64,000 nt of DNA from Carpediemonas membranifera (taxonomy: Eukaryota; Fornicata), in contig JAHDYR010000053.1 in NCBI GenBank assembly GCA_019828565.1, positions 248,001 through 312,000 of the forward strand. Reading direction: 5' to 3'. Made by a program: the position numbers and the translations under genes. The notes under the pieces are model-generated. The model was not told the origin of the DNA and did not search any database. It saw nothing but the letters and a program-made list of their open reading frames with translations. Shown piece after piece: positions 39,646 to 50,523 of this stretch; position 1 is the stretch's first letter, and every line of letters starts with the position of its first letter.

Positions 39646-42600
39646 TTAAAAGTCATAGTACCTTCCCCCGCGGCGTCTAGTCAACAGCTTGACAACATTC
39701 TCGGTCACCACCCACGGAGACATGACAACCTGCCCAACGGTCATCTTCAACAGCGCCACGACATTGTAAACGCTCTCACTCTCTCCTAATCTGAGATAAA
39801 GATTCCTGTCAAGCGGCAGCGAGCTTAGCGCGAAAGAAATGCAACAGACGCAGCAACAAAGCAGGATCAAGAAGAGGACCGTGAGCACGATGGGAAGGAA
39901 GCTGAAAGCAGATGTGTCACTACCAAGTGTGTAGTCGACTGAGCAAACCATCACTGGGAAGTCGACCTCGTCCACGGTGATGAGGAAGTGGAGCTCTGCC
40001 GCGTCGATCCCGACAACGTGGACAGTATAGTCGTTGACGGAGCCGGCGTCCTTGGTAATCTCGGAGACCCGGAAGTAGTCGGCGGTCGAGACAGTAAACG
40101 TCGCCCCCTCGACGGCGATGGTCTTATACGACGACCCCTCTCCACGGCTGAGGCCGTAGATCTTGAGGCGGGCGTGCACGGCGGGCTCGCGGTATGGTGT
40201 GCCGACGTTGAAGCGGCGGGAGCGGAGGTGCATGGCGAGGCGGAACGTCTTTCCGACAAGAGCTTCGTTGGGGACAGTGACATTGGACAAATCCGTATCT
40301 AGCGGTCGCAGGAGATACGTGTAAGCGGCAGGATAGTACGTATTGTTGTCGACACGCACAGTGATTGCTGCATCATCGGCCAGCGGCGTGGTCAGTGTGT
40401 AGTTGCCGACTGCGGGGTGGGTCTCGGCCGGGGCGACTGTCGTGCCGTTGATCTTGAGCTCAAGGCTTGCGTTCACATCGCGTGGGACTGAGAAGTAGTC
40501 GAGCAGTGTAGTGTTAACGACCAGGTCCTCTCCAATGGGGACGAGCGGCGGCACTACGATGGTACTGGTCGCTACGAACGGCCACGGATGGGCGCAGTAG
40601 ACGTTGCTGGGGATTGCGGCGACGGTGGCCCCGTTGATCGTCGTGGAGAGCGAGACATTCCCAATCGTGGAGCACTTGAAGGCCCAGCATGTTTCAGTGA
40701 GGTTTGCGGTCACTGGGGGTGCTGCCGTGACGTCGACAGTGCCATTGACGAGGATCTTCGTCTCCGCAACCTGGTACTTGTACGTTTCATTGCCGTTCTT
40801 GTCTCTGTTCAGGACACAGAGGTTGGTGACGGTGCTGTTGATGTAGAGATCGGCCTCAGTAGCGATCATCGAGCTTTGAGGAGCGCTGATGTTTCGAGCA
40901 ACCACAAATGTCACCGCCTCCGCCTTGATCGGCCCGACCTTGGCCGGACCGAAGTAAAAGAACGGCGTATACTCCCTCCCTGGGGCCTCAGGCTCGAGCT
41001 TAGCCACTGTGGTGTACGCCGAGTGGGTGTGGAGGTCAGTATACACCCAGCCGTCGAGCGAGGCGGTGATGTCTGTCGCCTCGTCATACGCACGGACGTC
41101 GGCCAGGTCCCCTGAGTTCCAGACGATGGGATCGCTCTTCGCAGACAGCGGGGTGAGAGTGAACTGTACTGGATCGTCCGGGTCGAGGTAGGCGCCGTTG
41201 GTGACGTTCGCCGTGACCGAGCCGGCCACGGCGAGAGGGACCCTGGTCCTCTCGATGTATACGATGGTCCCGGCGGGGGCATGGTCGCCCTCAAGCTGGG
41301 CCTCGAGGTCGGCGTAGTAGTAGCCGTCGGTGGCAGTACCGAGGTAGAGATTAGCGGTGAGATCGGCGCATATGGTGCCCACTTCCTTGCGGTATGGTGC
41401 ACCGACAGAGTAGTATGAGCCGTCGAGGAGGTCGGGCGAGGTGCTGATGCCGAAGATCACCTTGTATCCGTCAGTGACCTTGTACGAATCGACTAGTGCC
41501 CCAGTCGTCGAGTCGGTCATGTTGAAGCACAGCGGGGTGGGTAGGCCGCTAATGGCTCTCGCGGGGGCGAGCATCGTCAGCGCGGTCTGCGTCGGCAGCT
41601 GTGGGATGTCAACCAGGGTCGTAGTGGCGGTGACGAAGGACTGGGCGATCGTGGAGCCCCACACGCCGTAGAACTTGATGCCCAGGGACGCCGGGATCGA
41701 CAGGGGGGCCGTGTATTGGCCGCAGTAGACTCTGACACCGTTGATGGTGGCCGCCTTGACCTCGAGCGCGGTGGCAGCGGCCATGCTCCCGTCCTTGGCG
41801 AATATGGCGAGCATAGACATGTCCTCGGAGTCGCCTGGGTCGACCTGCTTGCCTGCACCATTGTAGAACTCCAGACACGCGAGCAGCTTCTCACCGATAT
41901 ACACGGAGGACGTCAAGTTGAACTTGGCCGAGGCACTGAACGTGATAGCCTGAGACGCCCACTCTGATCCTGCTACGACCACCTGGACGTTGAAACCGGT
42001 CAGTGAGTGAATGTCAGAGTCGATGCAGACCAGGTTAGGGTCTGCCGCCTGCGGTATGCCCGTGTGGGGATCGTTGTCGACCCTGAACACGACAGACTGC
42101 TGTGGGCTCAGGATCGTCGGGTTGGAGTCGGCGTCTGTGAGGTTGAAGCAGTACTGGACCGTCTCGCCGAGCAGGGGGGTGTCAGGGGCGACGAACTTGG
42201 ACGTGGTCTTGCTGACAGGGTGGGCGACGGTATATACGTTACGTTGGGGTGAGGTAGCGTTACCGTAAATCGGTGTGACGAGCCATTCTTCGACAAACGT
42301 GGCCGTGGTGAACGTGATGTCAGCGCAACACGTCTTGCCGTCGTTTCCTAGCGTCACATCTGCCACGATCGTGTCGTTACTCCACACGGTGATGTAAGCG
42401 TCGACCTGCTCCTGGGTCAGCGTCACCGGGGAACGGGTGGAGTCAATAAAGACGAAACACACCTGCCCGTCAGCTCCCGGGGTGACCAAGGTGTTGTTGC
42501 CGAGCGCCCCGACGCCCGTGACTGAGGTGAGAGCCAGGTCGGCGGCTGGGAGGGCATGGACGGTGGTGCCGCCGTTGTTGTACGTGTATAGCTCATGACC

Positions 42601-44063
42601 CACGGGCAGGGTCATATCATTTGATGAGAGGATGAAATGGGTGAGGACGGGGACGTTGACAGGCACATTGTCGACGGTAAACTGGTAGACCCCGAACTTG
42701 ACCAGGTCACCGGGGGTCTCAGTAGTCTGAGTGACTAGGGTGGCAGCGACCTGGGCGGTCGTGTCAGTGTACACCACGTTATCGCATGTCCTCAGCTCCA
42801 TCTCCACTTGGAATGGTGCGTTGTACTTGATAGTCTCCGGTGCATCGAACACAGTCTTGTCGAGGCAGATCACCGGCACCTGAGTGGAGCTAGTAGTCAC
42901 TAGCTTGCCCTCGAGATACACTCTGATCGTTGTATCGGTGGACGTGGTCGACACGAAGTCAGCGCACACCTGGCCGGCATCCACGTAGTACTTGAACGGC
43001 CGGGCTGGGGCAGATGCGGGGCCGATCTCCATGGTCACGAGGTTGGCCCAGTCGTAGCCAATAAAGGCGGTCTTCGGGGGGGCGAGACATACAGTGTGTG
43101 TGCCCCCAGCCACCTGGTAGGCAGGGGTGACGGCGAAGGACAGGGCAGCCTTCTCATCCACCAGGGGACTGAAAGGGGTGGCTGCGATTGACCCGGTTGG
43201 GGTCATTACGGCGCCGTGCACCCTGTCAGTGAACGTGGTCCCGCACTCAAAGGGCCAGTATGCCGCGGCCCCGGGGAACGTGGCGAAGTAGTCAGTATCG
43301 GTCCATGACTCGTTGCCTGTGCGTATGTGGCGGCCATAGATGGTGTTGAACTCGTTTGTGCTTCCTTTGCCCGCATAGACTACGCCGCTGACAAAGGGGC
43401 GGTCCATGATGAACACGTCGTCCATGTAGCCGATAAAGTGGTCGCCTGTGGGTTGCATGGCGGATATGGATGCGCCTAGGACCAGCAGGCCGCCACTGAC
43501 AATGTGGTGGGCGGAGGAGGTGAGGCCAGCGTGCTGCTGGACGCCGTTGGCGTAAACGGTGAGCTTGCCGTCGGATGCGCGGGAGATCACGAGCTGCAGC
43601 CACTCATTGGGCGGCAGCTCAGTGTAACTCCATTGACCATGGGTCCCGCCAACGTCAATTAACAGGTTGATGACTTGGCGGTCTTGGTACTGCAGACCTA
43701 TGCGGAAATCCACACCGCCGTCGCAGCAGTCGGTTACTTCAGCAGCGCAGTCTACAGTGGGGTTCGTACTCTTGATGCCTGAGGAGGCACAGCCGTGCTC
43801 AGTGGCATATGATATCCATGTGTAGTTGCTGCCGAGAGTAAACGACGGAACATACACAGCAAGCGAGATGCCGGCCTCCAAGCTTGGGAATGAGAAGTCT
43901 TCAGTGGATAGGTAGGTTCCAGGTGTTCCACTGAACGCGACTGAGTTAAGAAGAGAGGAATAAACGAACGGTAACACTCCTCGGCCGCATAAATGGCCGG
44001 GACGTCAAAAGCGAAAGCATAAACGATGAAGGAGCACAAAACAAGCAATGCTGCAGTGCCCAT
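39646..44063 (-). CDS. Giant LamG-domain type I membrane protein (two exons)
   Basis: Putative surface glycoprotein of 1,462 residues, function unknown. Exon 1 44063-43970 supplies a signal peptide (MGTAALLVLCSFIVYAFA) and exon 2 is 43940-39646. The unspliced frame has only a GTG start and no signal. After the signal comes a concanavalin/LamG-like domain (about 30-250, with NEWLQLVISRASDGKLTVYANG and HFIGYMDDVFIMDRPF). Then come about eight to ten beta-rich Ig- or filamin-like repeats, each with VCF/ICAD/CFN-type cysteines and many N-x-S/T sequons. One C-terminal helix (FLPIVLTVLFLILLCCCVCC) follows, then a 70-residue basic tail ending GGRYYDF. Likely roles are adhesion or surface coat. Confidence 0.82.
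43941..43969 (-). other. Intron of the LamG protein gene (29 nt)
   Basis: Phase 1, GTTCGT...CTTAACTCAG. Restores a signal peptide to the frame. Confidence 0.8.
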
Positions 44064-44403
44064 CGCCGATGCTTCTCGTACTCGTCGCGTCTTTGCGAAA
44101 TACGTGTAGTGACGCCCCGATCCCAGCCTCAAGAGATGCAGTCCGCCACCAATGTTCAGCACCCTAGCTGGTACGATACTCATATATTGGCTTCAGTGAC
44201 ATAGCGCCAGACGAAATATTGGCACTTGCGGCACGCCACAGCACAATACGGGATAAAGAGAACACAGTTGCAGGGCTGTGAAAGTGAGCTGTGAGCTGGG
44301 CTACGCTCACAGTGCATGTACGCGAGACTGTGGGGTCAATGATGATGATACATGAACCATAAATGGAAAGTCAAACTTTGTCATCTCCCTTGACAGACGC
44401 AAA
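44064..44403. other. Divergent promoter region
   Basis: Between the LamG protein (-) and the carrier (+). No element recognised. Confidence 0.55.
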
Positions 44404-45361
44404 ATGGCTAAGAGCAAGGGTTCCCTGACTACTTTCCAGTATCTTCTTGCCGGTGGCATCGCCGGTGCTGTTTCTAGAACTATCACATCTCCTCTTGATG
44501 TCGTGAAGGTTCGTAATGCTTCTCTGAGCTCTCACACAGATCCTGTTCCAGACTGGCTCCCAGTACGACAGCATGTCTGTTGCTATCCGCTCTATTATGG
44601 CCAAGGAGGGTGTTGCCGGCCTCTGGAAGGGTAACGGCATTGCTCTTCTCCGCATTGCCCCCTACTCTGCTGTGAAGTTCACCGCCTTCGAGCGCTACTC
44701 CCCCTACTTCCAGGACGCCAACGGCCGCCTTACCCCTGGCCGCAAGCTTGTCTGCGGTGCCCTCGCTGGCATGTCCGCCGTTGCCGCCACCTACCCCCTC
44801 GATGTCGTCAAGATGCGCCTCACCGTCCAGTCTGCCGAGAACCCCGTCTACCACGGTGTTCTCCACGCCTTCTACAAGATCGGCAAGGACGAGGGCCTCA
44901 AGGGCTTCTTCGCTGGGCTGACCAACACCCTCATCGGCACCATCCCCTACGAGGGCGGCCAGTTCATGGCTTACAACATGATCCAGGACTACTGGAACGA
45001 TAAGGTCGGCCGCCCCATGAAGGTTTACGAGCAGCTCCTCGCTGGCTGCGCCGCCGGTGCCTTTGCCCAGACCATCTCCTACCCCTTCGACACTGTCCGC
45101 AAGATGCAGGCCATCTACCCCCAGAAGTACCACGGCGTCCTCCAGTCCTTCGCTGTCATCATGAAGGAGTCCGGCCCCACTGGCTTCTACAAGGGCACCA
45201 CCGTCAACCTCATCAAGGTTCTCCCCTTCGCCGCCCTCAGCTTCGCCACCTTCGAGCAGACTAAGCGCGCCCTCGAGCTTTACAACAAGAACCAGAAGGC
45301 CAAGCTTATCCAGAAGGTCGAGGCCAAGGTGACCGAGGCTAAGAAGGCTGTCAAGAAGTAA
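44404..45361 (+). CDS. Mitochondrial carrier family protein (SLC25A24/A42-like), two exons
   Basis: Six-helix solute carrier, expected in the inner membrane of the mitochondrion-related organelle. Exons 44404-44508 and 44540-45361 give 308 residues. Three repeats carry SPLDVVK, YPLDVVK and YPFDTVRK, the Px[D/E]xx[K/R] signatures. Splicing restores the first repeat (DVVKILFQTGSQYD). RSIMAKEGVAGLWKGNG and the third-repeat sequences are closest to ATP-Mg/phosphate and CoA/adenine-nucleotide carriers, but there is no EF-hand extension, so the exact substrate is open. A 25-residue Lys/Ala-rich tail is present. Codon bias suggests high expression. Confidence 0.93.
44509..44539 (+). other. Intron of the carrier gene (31 nt)
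   Basis: Phase 0, GTTCGT...GCTCTCACACAG. Confidence 0.9.
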
Positions 45362-45362
45362 A
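45357..45362 (+). terminator. AGTAAA element overlapping the carrier stop
   Basis: The TAA stop (45359-45361) lies inside AGTAAA. Confidence 0.55.
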
Positions 45363-45629
45363 TTGCTTTTCATTCTGCCAGTTTAGCTTTGCATTGGCTC
45401 ATGCGTGCCTTGTTGCGTGTTTGCTGCAGGGATTACGGACCGATGCAGCGAGTCAATACCGGTGGCCTGGTCGTCAGGAAATGCTGACCCCAGAGTTGGG
45501 TCGAGACTGTCTAACAATGGCCATTTTACCACTTCGCACCGGCCCTTTCTGCTGACTAGCAATGTTCCACGACGATTGTGCTGACAAATCTTGCTCATTT
45601 TTTTTCGGGAAAAAAAATCCAGAGACGTG

Positions 45630-46121
45630 ATGTCCGCTGAAGAAGTCGCTGCTGTCCCCGAGCTCCCCCCTCGCCAGATCTCCCGCCACGAGGCCAAGGC
45701 CCGTGCCAACTTCGAGAAGGTTCCCGGCCTTGAGAAGGTCGAGAACCGCATGGTGAAGTTGAAGCGCGCTGGCGCCACCTTCAACATGGCTCAGGCTGAT
45801 GTGTATTTCCACAAGGCATCCAAGACCTACATCATCTTCGGTGAGCCCGTCTTCGAGGATCCCACTCAGCGCTTCGCCCAGCAGGCCGCTGCCGGCCAGG
45901 AGGAGGCCAAGGCTGCCGCTGATGCCGCCGCTGCCGGTGAGACCAAGGACGCCGAGACCACCGAGGAGGTTGAGGCCGAGCCCGTTGACGCCACTGGCGT
46001 TGATGACACCGACATTTCTCTCGTCATGAGCCAGGCCGACTGCACTCGCGAGGCCGCCATCAAGGCGATCAAGGAGAACAACAACGATGTTGTTGCTGCC
46101 ATCATGGCTCTCTCCGAGTAA
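45630..46121 (+). CDS. Nascent polypeptide-associated complex alpha subunit
   Basis: Ribosome-associated chaperone subunit that pairs with NAC-beta (BTF3) and controls SRP access. 163 residues from the ATG at 45630. The NAC domain (about 25-80) has [21 protein letters not shown] and [13 protein letters not shown]. An Ala/Glu-rich acidic linker follows, then a C-terminal UBA domain ([20 protein letters not shown], then AAIMALSE). Upstream is a T8-CGGG-A8 near-palindrome at about 45598-45618 that may serve as the core promoter of this highly expressed gene. AATAAA lies a few bases after the stop. Confidence 0.96.
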   Translation: MSAEEVAAVPELPPRQISRHEAKARANFEKVPGLEKVENRMVKLKRAGATFNMAQADVYFHKASKTYIIFGEPVFEDPTQRFAQQAAAGQEEAKAAADAAAAGETKDAETTEEVEAEPVDATGVDDTDISLVMSQADCTREAAIKAIKENNNDVVAAIMALSE

Positions 46122-46343
46122 CTCCAATAAAGGCTCCGGACCAGTTGTTGTGCGGACCACTCCACCGGACTCGGCAAATTCTTCGGAAAAGTGTAGACAC
46201 CAGTGGCACCTGGTGCTGTGTGTGTGTCCATTTTGACACACATCTGGCGCCAACTACGTCGACCGCGCTGTATCCAAAGATATAACTTGACTTTTCAGGG
46301 CACCCTGAGAACCAAAAACAAACCAACTTTCCCAACAAGCGCA

Positions 46344-46987
46344 ATGCGTTTCATCCAAAATGAAGAACTATCAGCTCTTGCAGCATCAGTAAGCGAGCTT
46401 CAGTCCGAAGGAGCGCAGTTGATCTGCCATGTCGAGTTGTACAGCATGAAGGGCGCGGCGTCCGAAAAGAAGATCAGCAGGTCTTTAGAAGACGATATAA
46501 TCTCCTCTTCTTACCAAGACAACCCTTTCGACGTCATTAGCAACAACAAAGGCCGCAAAATGTACATCAACCTAATTCATACGTTGAATAGCGTCTTCCC
46601 AAGCAACGGTTCGCATGCCCACAGCCCGCTCACACAGATTTTACATACGTCACACCAGACCACTTCGTTGCCGAGCCTTCCGCCCATGTTATCGCCGAGT
46701 TCTTACTCAGCCGCTTTGAAGGCATCCCCGGCGGTCGGGAACTCATCAGCGAGACCCTGTCGACACTGGACTTGGCCATCATGGTCAAGGACTGCGAAAT
46801 CTACTCCCTGGCCACCGAGGACGACCTCTTTGGCGACGAGGCCCTCTGGTCCTTCTGCTTCTTCTTCCACAACCCCAAGACGAGGAGGATAGCAGTGTTC
46901 GCGTGCCGGGCGGTACCGTACGGTAACCTGCTCGACTGTTGGTCTGACCACGAAGTATGCCACGATGTGTACTACGATGTATACTGA
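46344..46987 (+). CDS. MAF1: MAF1, repressor of RNA polymerase III (two exons)
   Basis: Global repressor of polymerase III, controlled by TOR and PP2A. Exons 46344-46608 and 46638-46987 give 204 residues. MRFIQNEELSALAASVSE is the family N-terminus and GRKMYINLIHTLNSVFPS the A-box end. After the splice come DFTYVTPDHFVAEPSAHVI and VKDCEIYSLATED, then ALWSFCFFFHNPKTRRIAVF, the C-box with the FxYFFYNK-type signature. Without splicing the two halves lie in different frames. The phosphorylated linker typical of animal and yeast MAF1 is short. Confidence 0.92.
46609..46637 (+). other. Intron of MAF1 (29 nt)
   Basis: Phase 1, GTTCGC...GCTCACACAG. Confidence 0.9.
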
Positions 46988-47014
46988 TATACTATACTGG
47001 CTGTGTGTAAGGCA

Positions 47015-47020
47015 TGTAAA
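47015..47020 (+). terminator. TGTAAA element, MAF1
   Basis: TGTAAA 27 bases after the stop at 46987. Confidence 0.5.
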
Positions 47021-47099
47021 TGACCTTTTGTGAGGTGTGGCCAGCCTGAGGCTCATTTATGGCATTTATGGTGGGAAACGTATCGCTCGAGGACAGAGG

Positions 47100-47594
47100 A
47101 TGTTGCCGCTCGAAAAGCCCGGCATTCTGCACGGAACGCTCCCAGAAGGATGGAACCCGAACATTATCAAGATCGGCACCATTCCTGAGAAGTCAAGACG
47201 GCAGATGGCCGAGGGCGTACAGCAAAACTCGGCTTGCGATCCACCAGCGCAAGCCGCAAAGCTTAACGCGTACACAGACACAATTGAGGCGCTACTAAAG
47301 CAGTTTTGGGACAACTACAACAGCTGCATAAGCCCTCTCGACCCTTCGTTCGCCCGCATTGTCGCCCAGCTCCAGCGTGTTCAACGGCGACTCCAGCCCC
47401 TCACCGAGTCCGTCGCCGCCACAAGAGACAACGACCTGGTGAACGCGCTGCTTGGCCCTGAACTGGACGGGCAGGAGGAGGTCGTCGTCTCTTTTGCCAC
47501 GCCGATGAAGGAGCGCATCCAGCGTGTACTGGATGTGTACGAACGGCTCAAGACGGTGGTGGGGGCGAGGGTCTCTAGGCCGGGGGTGAGGTGA
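47100..47594 (+). CDS. Small protein resembling the C-terminus of TFIIH p62/Tfb1
   Basis: 164 residues from the ATG at 47100 (MLPLEKPGILHG); the longer frame begins at a GTG. The N-terminal 65 residues are unrecognised. The remainder is helical: TDTIEALLKQFWDNYN, then RIVAQLQRVQRRLQPLTESV, then MKERIQRVLDVYERL. This is the order of the last helices of the TFIIH p62 subunit (LLRHFW..., then L-x2-F-x3-L..., then a terminal helix). If related, it lacks the PH and BSD domains that make up most of p62. A chance resemblance of a short helical protein is possible. Confidence 0.42.
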   Translation: MLPLEKPGILHGTLPEGWNPNIIKIGTIPEKSRRQMAEGVQQNSACDPPAQAAKLNAYTDTIEALLKQFWDNYNSCISPLDPSFARIVAQLQRVQRRLQPLTESVAATRDNDLVNALLGPELDGQEEVVVSFATPMKERIQRVLDVYERLKTVVGARVSRPGVR

Positions 47595-47760
47595 CTGCGG
47601 CTGGTTTAGTGGTGAATGAACGATGATGGATGACGTCATCATCTGCACATGCTGCACATGTTTAGGAATATTTGGGACTAGGAGTGATTCAATTAAACGT
47701 ACTACCCGCTTGGCTTGTAGTGCGACCCTCGGCCCGAACTAGGAATAGCACAAATCATTG

Positions 47761-50484
47761 ATGCATTCAAACCATAATGAATCTGGAGCTGGGTATTTAG
47801 ACGAAGTCACTAGCCACAGCCCGATGCCAGGCACCCTGGGCTCCTCAATCCGACCGAGGAGGACCTTATCTCCATCAGAAGACGGGAGTACGTATTTCGC
47901 AAAGGACACAAAGAGGATGGCAAGGGTCAAGGCAGTCGTCTGTGGCCAGCAGATAATCATCACAGCAGCCTATGATGGAACAATAACAATCCAAGAACAG
48001 AAGGGATCGCACTCCCTTGCGGTCAGTGCGCCTCCGAACTCTCCCATTCGTTGTCTAGCTCTGCATCCGACCAAGACAATTGTGTACGCTGGATGCGATG
48101 ATTTTAACGTATACTCTATCAATTACAGCACGTACACGAGCTCCAAGGTGATCTCTGCCGCCCATGCGGACTACATCCGAGACATCAAGGTTCACCCCGA
48201 TGGATCCTTCCTCTATACGTGCTCAGACGACCGTACCATCCGCAGATGGTCATTATCTACCTTCCAGCTCGATGCCGTGTACCGCGATCCCAACCTCAAG
48301 GGCGACGAGAATGCGGCTCACGCCCATTATGTCATGAAGCTCGCCATCGACCCTAGCGGTAACACGCTGGTGTCTGCCTCGCTCGATCAGACGATCAAGA
48401 TGTGGGATGCCCGCGCCAGCAAGTCGAGCGGCATTCCTCTCAAGAAATGCACCATCGAACACGCCCACGACGTCGGCGCCGATGCCGTCGCCTTCCTCGA
48501 CGGCACGACTCTCCTCTCCGGCGGTGACGACAACCTCGTGAAGATGTGGAACGTCCGCACGCGCCAGTGCATATACTCTCTCAGCGGCCACAGCAAGGCC
48601 ATCACCGCCCTCACGGCTCACCCCAGGGTCGGCCTCTTCGTGTCCGTGGCCGAGGACGGACAGGCTATCGTCTGGGACAAGGAGGGCCACGAGGTGTTCC
48701 GCCAGACCATCCTCATGCGGGATGACCGCGAGAACAAGGACAAGGTCTGGGCTGTCGCACCCGTGCCGGACAAGGCTGCTGTTGTGGTCGGCCATGACCG
48801 CGGTACTACCACTGTCAAGCTCCAGAAGGGCCGGCCCGTCGCTGTGTTCAACGGCGGCCGTGCCACCAAGGACGTGTACATCGTAGCAGGCGACGTGCAC
48901 CGCTTCCAGGCCCGCCGCGCCATTACTGAGAGTACTGCCGTCCTTCAGGGCAAGGTGACCGAGCTCTTTGCCGTTTCCGAGCTCGAGGCCGAGGACCTCG
49001 TCCACATTGAGTCCGGCCACGTCGTCACGGCCCTCCACGCCTCCCCCGACGGCAAGCACACGGCCGTCCTGACCCGGGGCCGGGGCGACTCAGCCCAGAC
49101 ACTGTCCGTCCACACGGTGGCCAAGACTTGGACCAGGCGGGACTTTAAGACAGAGACGTCGGTCACAGGCACGCTCTCGGTCGGTGCTTTCACGTGGGAG
49201 GTGCCCAACAAGGACGGGAGGACGGCGGGGCCCGTGCCCCAGAGGTTCGGGACGGTCCATGCAGACTCGCGCGGGCTGGCCGTGCTCGACGTCTACACCA
49301 TGCCCGGCAAGGAATTCGACCGCGCCTTCCAGATCTCGATGCCGTATGCCGCGAACGCCCTCTTCGGCGGCCCGCTCATGGGTGTGGCGAACAACCAGAC
49401 GAGCGAGACGAGCGTCCTCAACTTCTACGCCTGGCCGGAGGAGGGCGCGAGAGGGATGCCTCTCCTCAACCAGATTGCTCTCGACTCCCCAATCAAGGAT
49501 GTCGCGTGGTCTCGCGTGTTCTCGGTCGACGGTCACGATGTCCAGCTGGTTGCTATCCGCATGGCCGAGCGGATCATGGTCATCCAGTTCTGCCCCGAGA
49601 TCGCCCAAGCCGCCATAGCCCAGGCCCCCAAGAACACCTCCGCCACTGATGTCGTCTGCGGCGATGCCTGGCGCTTCCTGGGCGTAGTGAACGAGAAGTC
49701 CAAATCTGCGCTGTGGGTCGAGTCTGCTCTCGTCACGACCACGGCGAGCGGGGTCTACTCGACCGTCTGGCCCGCCGTGAGTCCCGCGTGTGCTGCCCCC
49801 CAGCCCATGGCCCGCCAGTCCCACCTGCTGTGCCTCACTCAGAAGCCGGTATACTCTATCGGCGCGACTACGGCTGAAGACCCCTCTGGCACGGACCTCC
49901 CCATCGTACTGTGCGCGGACCAGGACAAGGCGGTCCGTCTCGTGCCAGTGCCCATGGCCTTTGTAGAGATGAGGGTCGCCCTTGCCCGGGGTGACTTCGA
50001 CGCCGCCCTCGCCAAGGGTAAGGCCCTGCGTGATGCGGACCGGGAGCAGGCCTCCGTCCTCCTCGAAGGGGCCAAGAGACTTCGCGAGGCGCTCGACCTC
50101 ACAGCCAGCAAGGAGAGGAAGCTGGACCTCGCCCTCAAGCTCGAGGACTTCCCCCTCGCCGCAGAGATCGCCGCCGTGCTCGACGACCCTGCTGTGTGGC
50201 AGCAGGTAGGCGATGAGGCTCTGCGGTGGGGCGACCTCGCGGTAGCCTTGGACGCCCTCGAGAAGGCCAAGGACCTCAACAGTCTCTTCCTCGTGTATGC
50301 GGCGCTGGACGACGCGGAGGGCATGCAGGCACTGATCCCTCGGCTCGAGGAGGCCGGGCTGCATAATTTGGAGTTTTACGCGAGCTATTTGACTGGCGAC
50401 TACGAGGCCGCGCGGACAGCCCTTGAGAGCGAACCGACGGCCGTGGTGCAGCTGTTCGACCGGGCATATAAGCCCCAAGAGTAA
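47761..50484 (+). CDS. Coatomer subunit beta' (beta'-COP)
   Basis: COPI coat subunit that binds KKxx cargo signals with its WD40 propeller. 907 residues from the ATG at 47761. After an unusual N-terminal extension of about 50 residues comes the first propeller (ADYIRDIKVHPDGSFLYTCS, ASLDQTIKMWDAR, SGGDDNLVKMWNVRTRQCIY), then a second propeller with DRGTTTVKLQKGRPVAVFNGG. Then follows ALWVESALVTTTASGVYSTV and the alpha-solenoid MAFVEMRVALARGDFDAAL...EFYASYLTGDYEAART, which distinguishes beta' from alpha-COP. Normal beta'-COP starts directly at the propeller, so the Ser/Pro-rich leader is lineage-specific or the true start is internal (ATG 47917). Confidence 0.9.
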   Translation: MHSNHNESGAGYLDEVTSHSPMPGTLGSSIRPRRTLSPSEDGSTYFAKDTKRMARVKAVVCGQQIIITAAYDGTITIQEQKGSHSLAVSAPPNSPIRCLALHPTKTIVYAGCDDFNVYSINYSTYTSSKVISAAHADYIRDIKVHPDGSFLYTCSDDRTIRRWSLSTFQLDAVYRDPNLKGDENAAHAHYVMKLAIDPSGNTLVSASLDQTIKMWDARASKSSGIPLKKCTIEHAHDVGADAVAFLDGTTLLSGGDDNLVKMWNVRTRQCIYSLSGHSKAITALTAHPRVGLFVSVAEDGQAIVWDKEGHEVFRQTILMRDDRENKDKVWAVAPVPDKAAVVVGHDRGTTTVKLQKGRPVAVFNGGRATKDVYIVAGDVHRFQARRAITESTAVLQGKVTELFAVSELEAEDLVHIESGHVVTALHASPDGKHTAVLTRGRGDSAQTLSVHTVAKTWTRRDFKTETSVTGTLSVGAFTWEVPNKDGRTAGPVPQRFGTVHADSRGLAVLDVYTMPGKEFDRAFQISMPYAANALFGGPLMGVANNQTSETSVLNFYAWPEEGARGMPLLNQIALDSPIKDVAWSRVFSVDGHDVQLVAIRMAERIMVIQFCPEIAQAAIAQAPKNTSATDVVCGDAWRFLGVVNEKSKSALWVESALVTTTASGVYSTVWPAVSPACAAPQPMARQSHLLCLTQKPVYSIGATTAEDPSGTDLPIVLCADQDKAVRLVPVPMAFVEMRVALARGDFDAALAKGKALRDADREQASVLLEGAKRLREALDLTASKERKLDLALKLEDFPLAAEIAAVLDDPAVWQQVGDEALRWGDLAVALDALEKAKDLNSLFLVYAALDDAEGMQALIPRLEEAGLHNLEFYASYLTGDYEAARTALESEPTAVVQLFDRAYKPQE

Positions 50485-50485
50485 A
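50480..50485 (+). terminator. AGTAAA element overlapping the beta'-COP stop
   Basis: The TAA stop (50482-50484) lies inside AGTAAA, with a T7 run 20 bases on. Confidence 0.55.
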
Positions 50486-50523
50486 TAATAATAGAGCCCG
50501 GGTTTTTTTATTAAACTGCATCT

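Noticed and set aside
43752..44183. 143-codon minus-strand ORF beginning MSIVPARVLN
   Set aside because: Only its MGTAALLVLCSFIVYAFA segment is real; it is exon 1 of the LamG surface protein, and the rest is intron and wrong-frame read-through.
46203..46892. 229-codon ORF around MAF1
   Set aside because: The start is upstream noncoding sequence and the end is wrong-frame translation past the intron. The spliced MAF1 model explains it.
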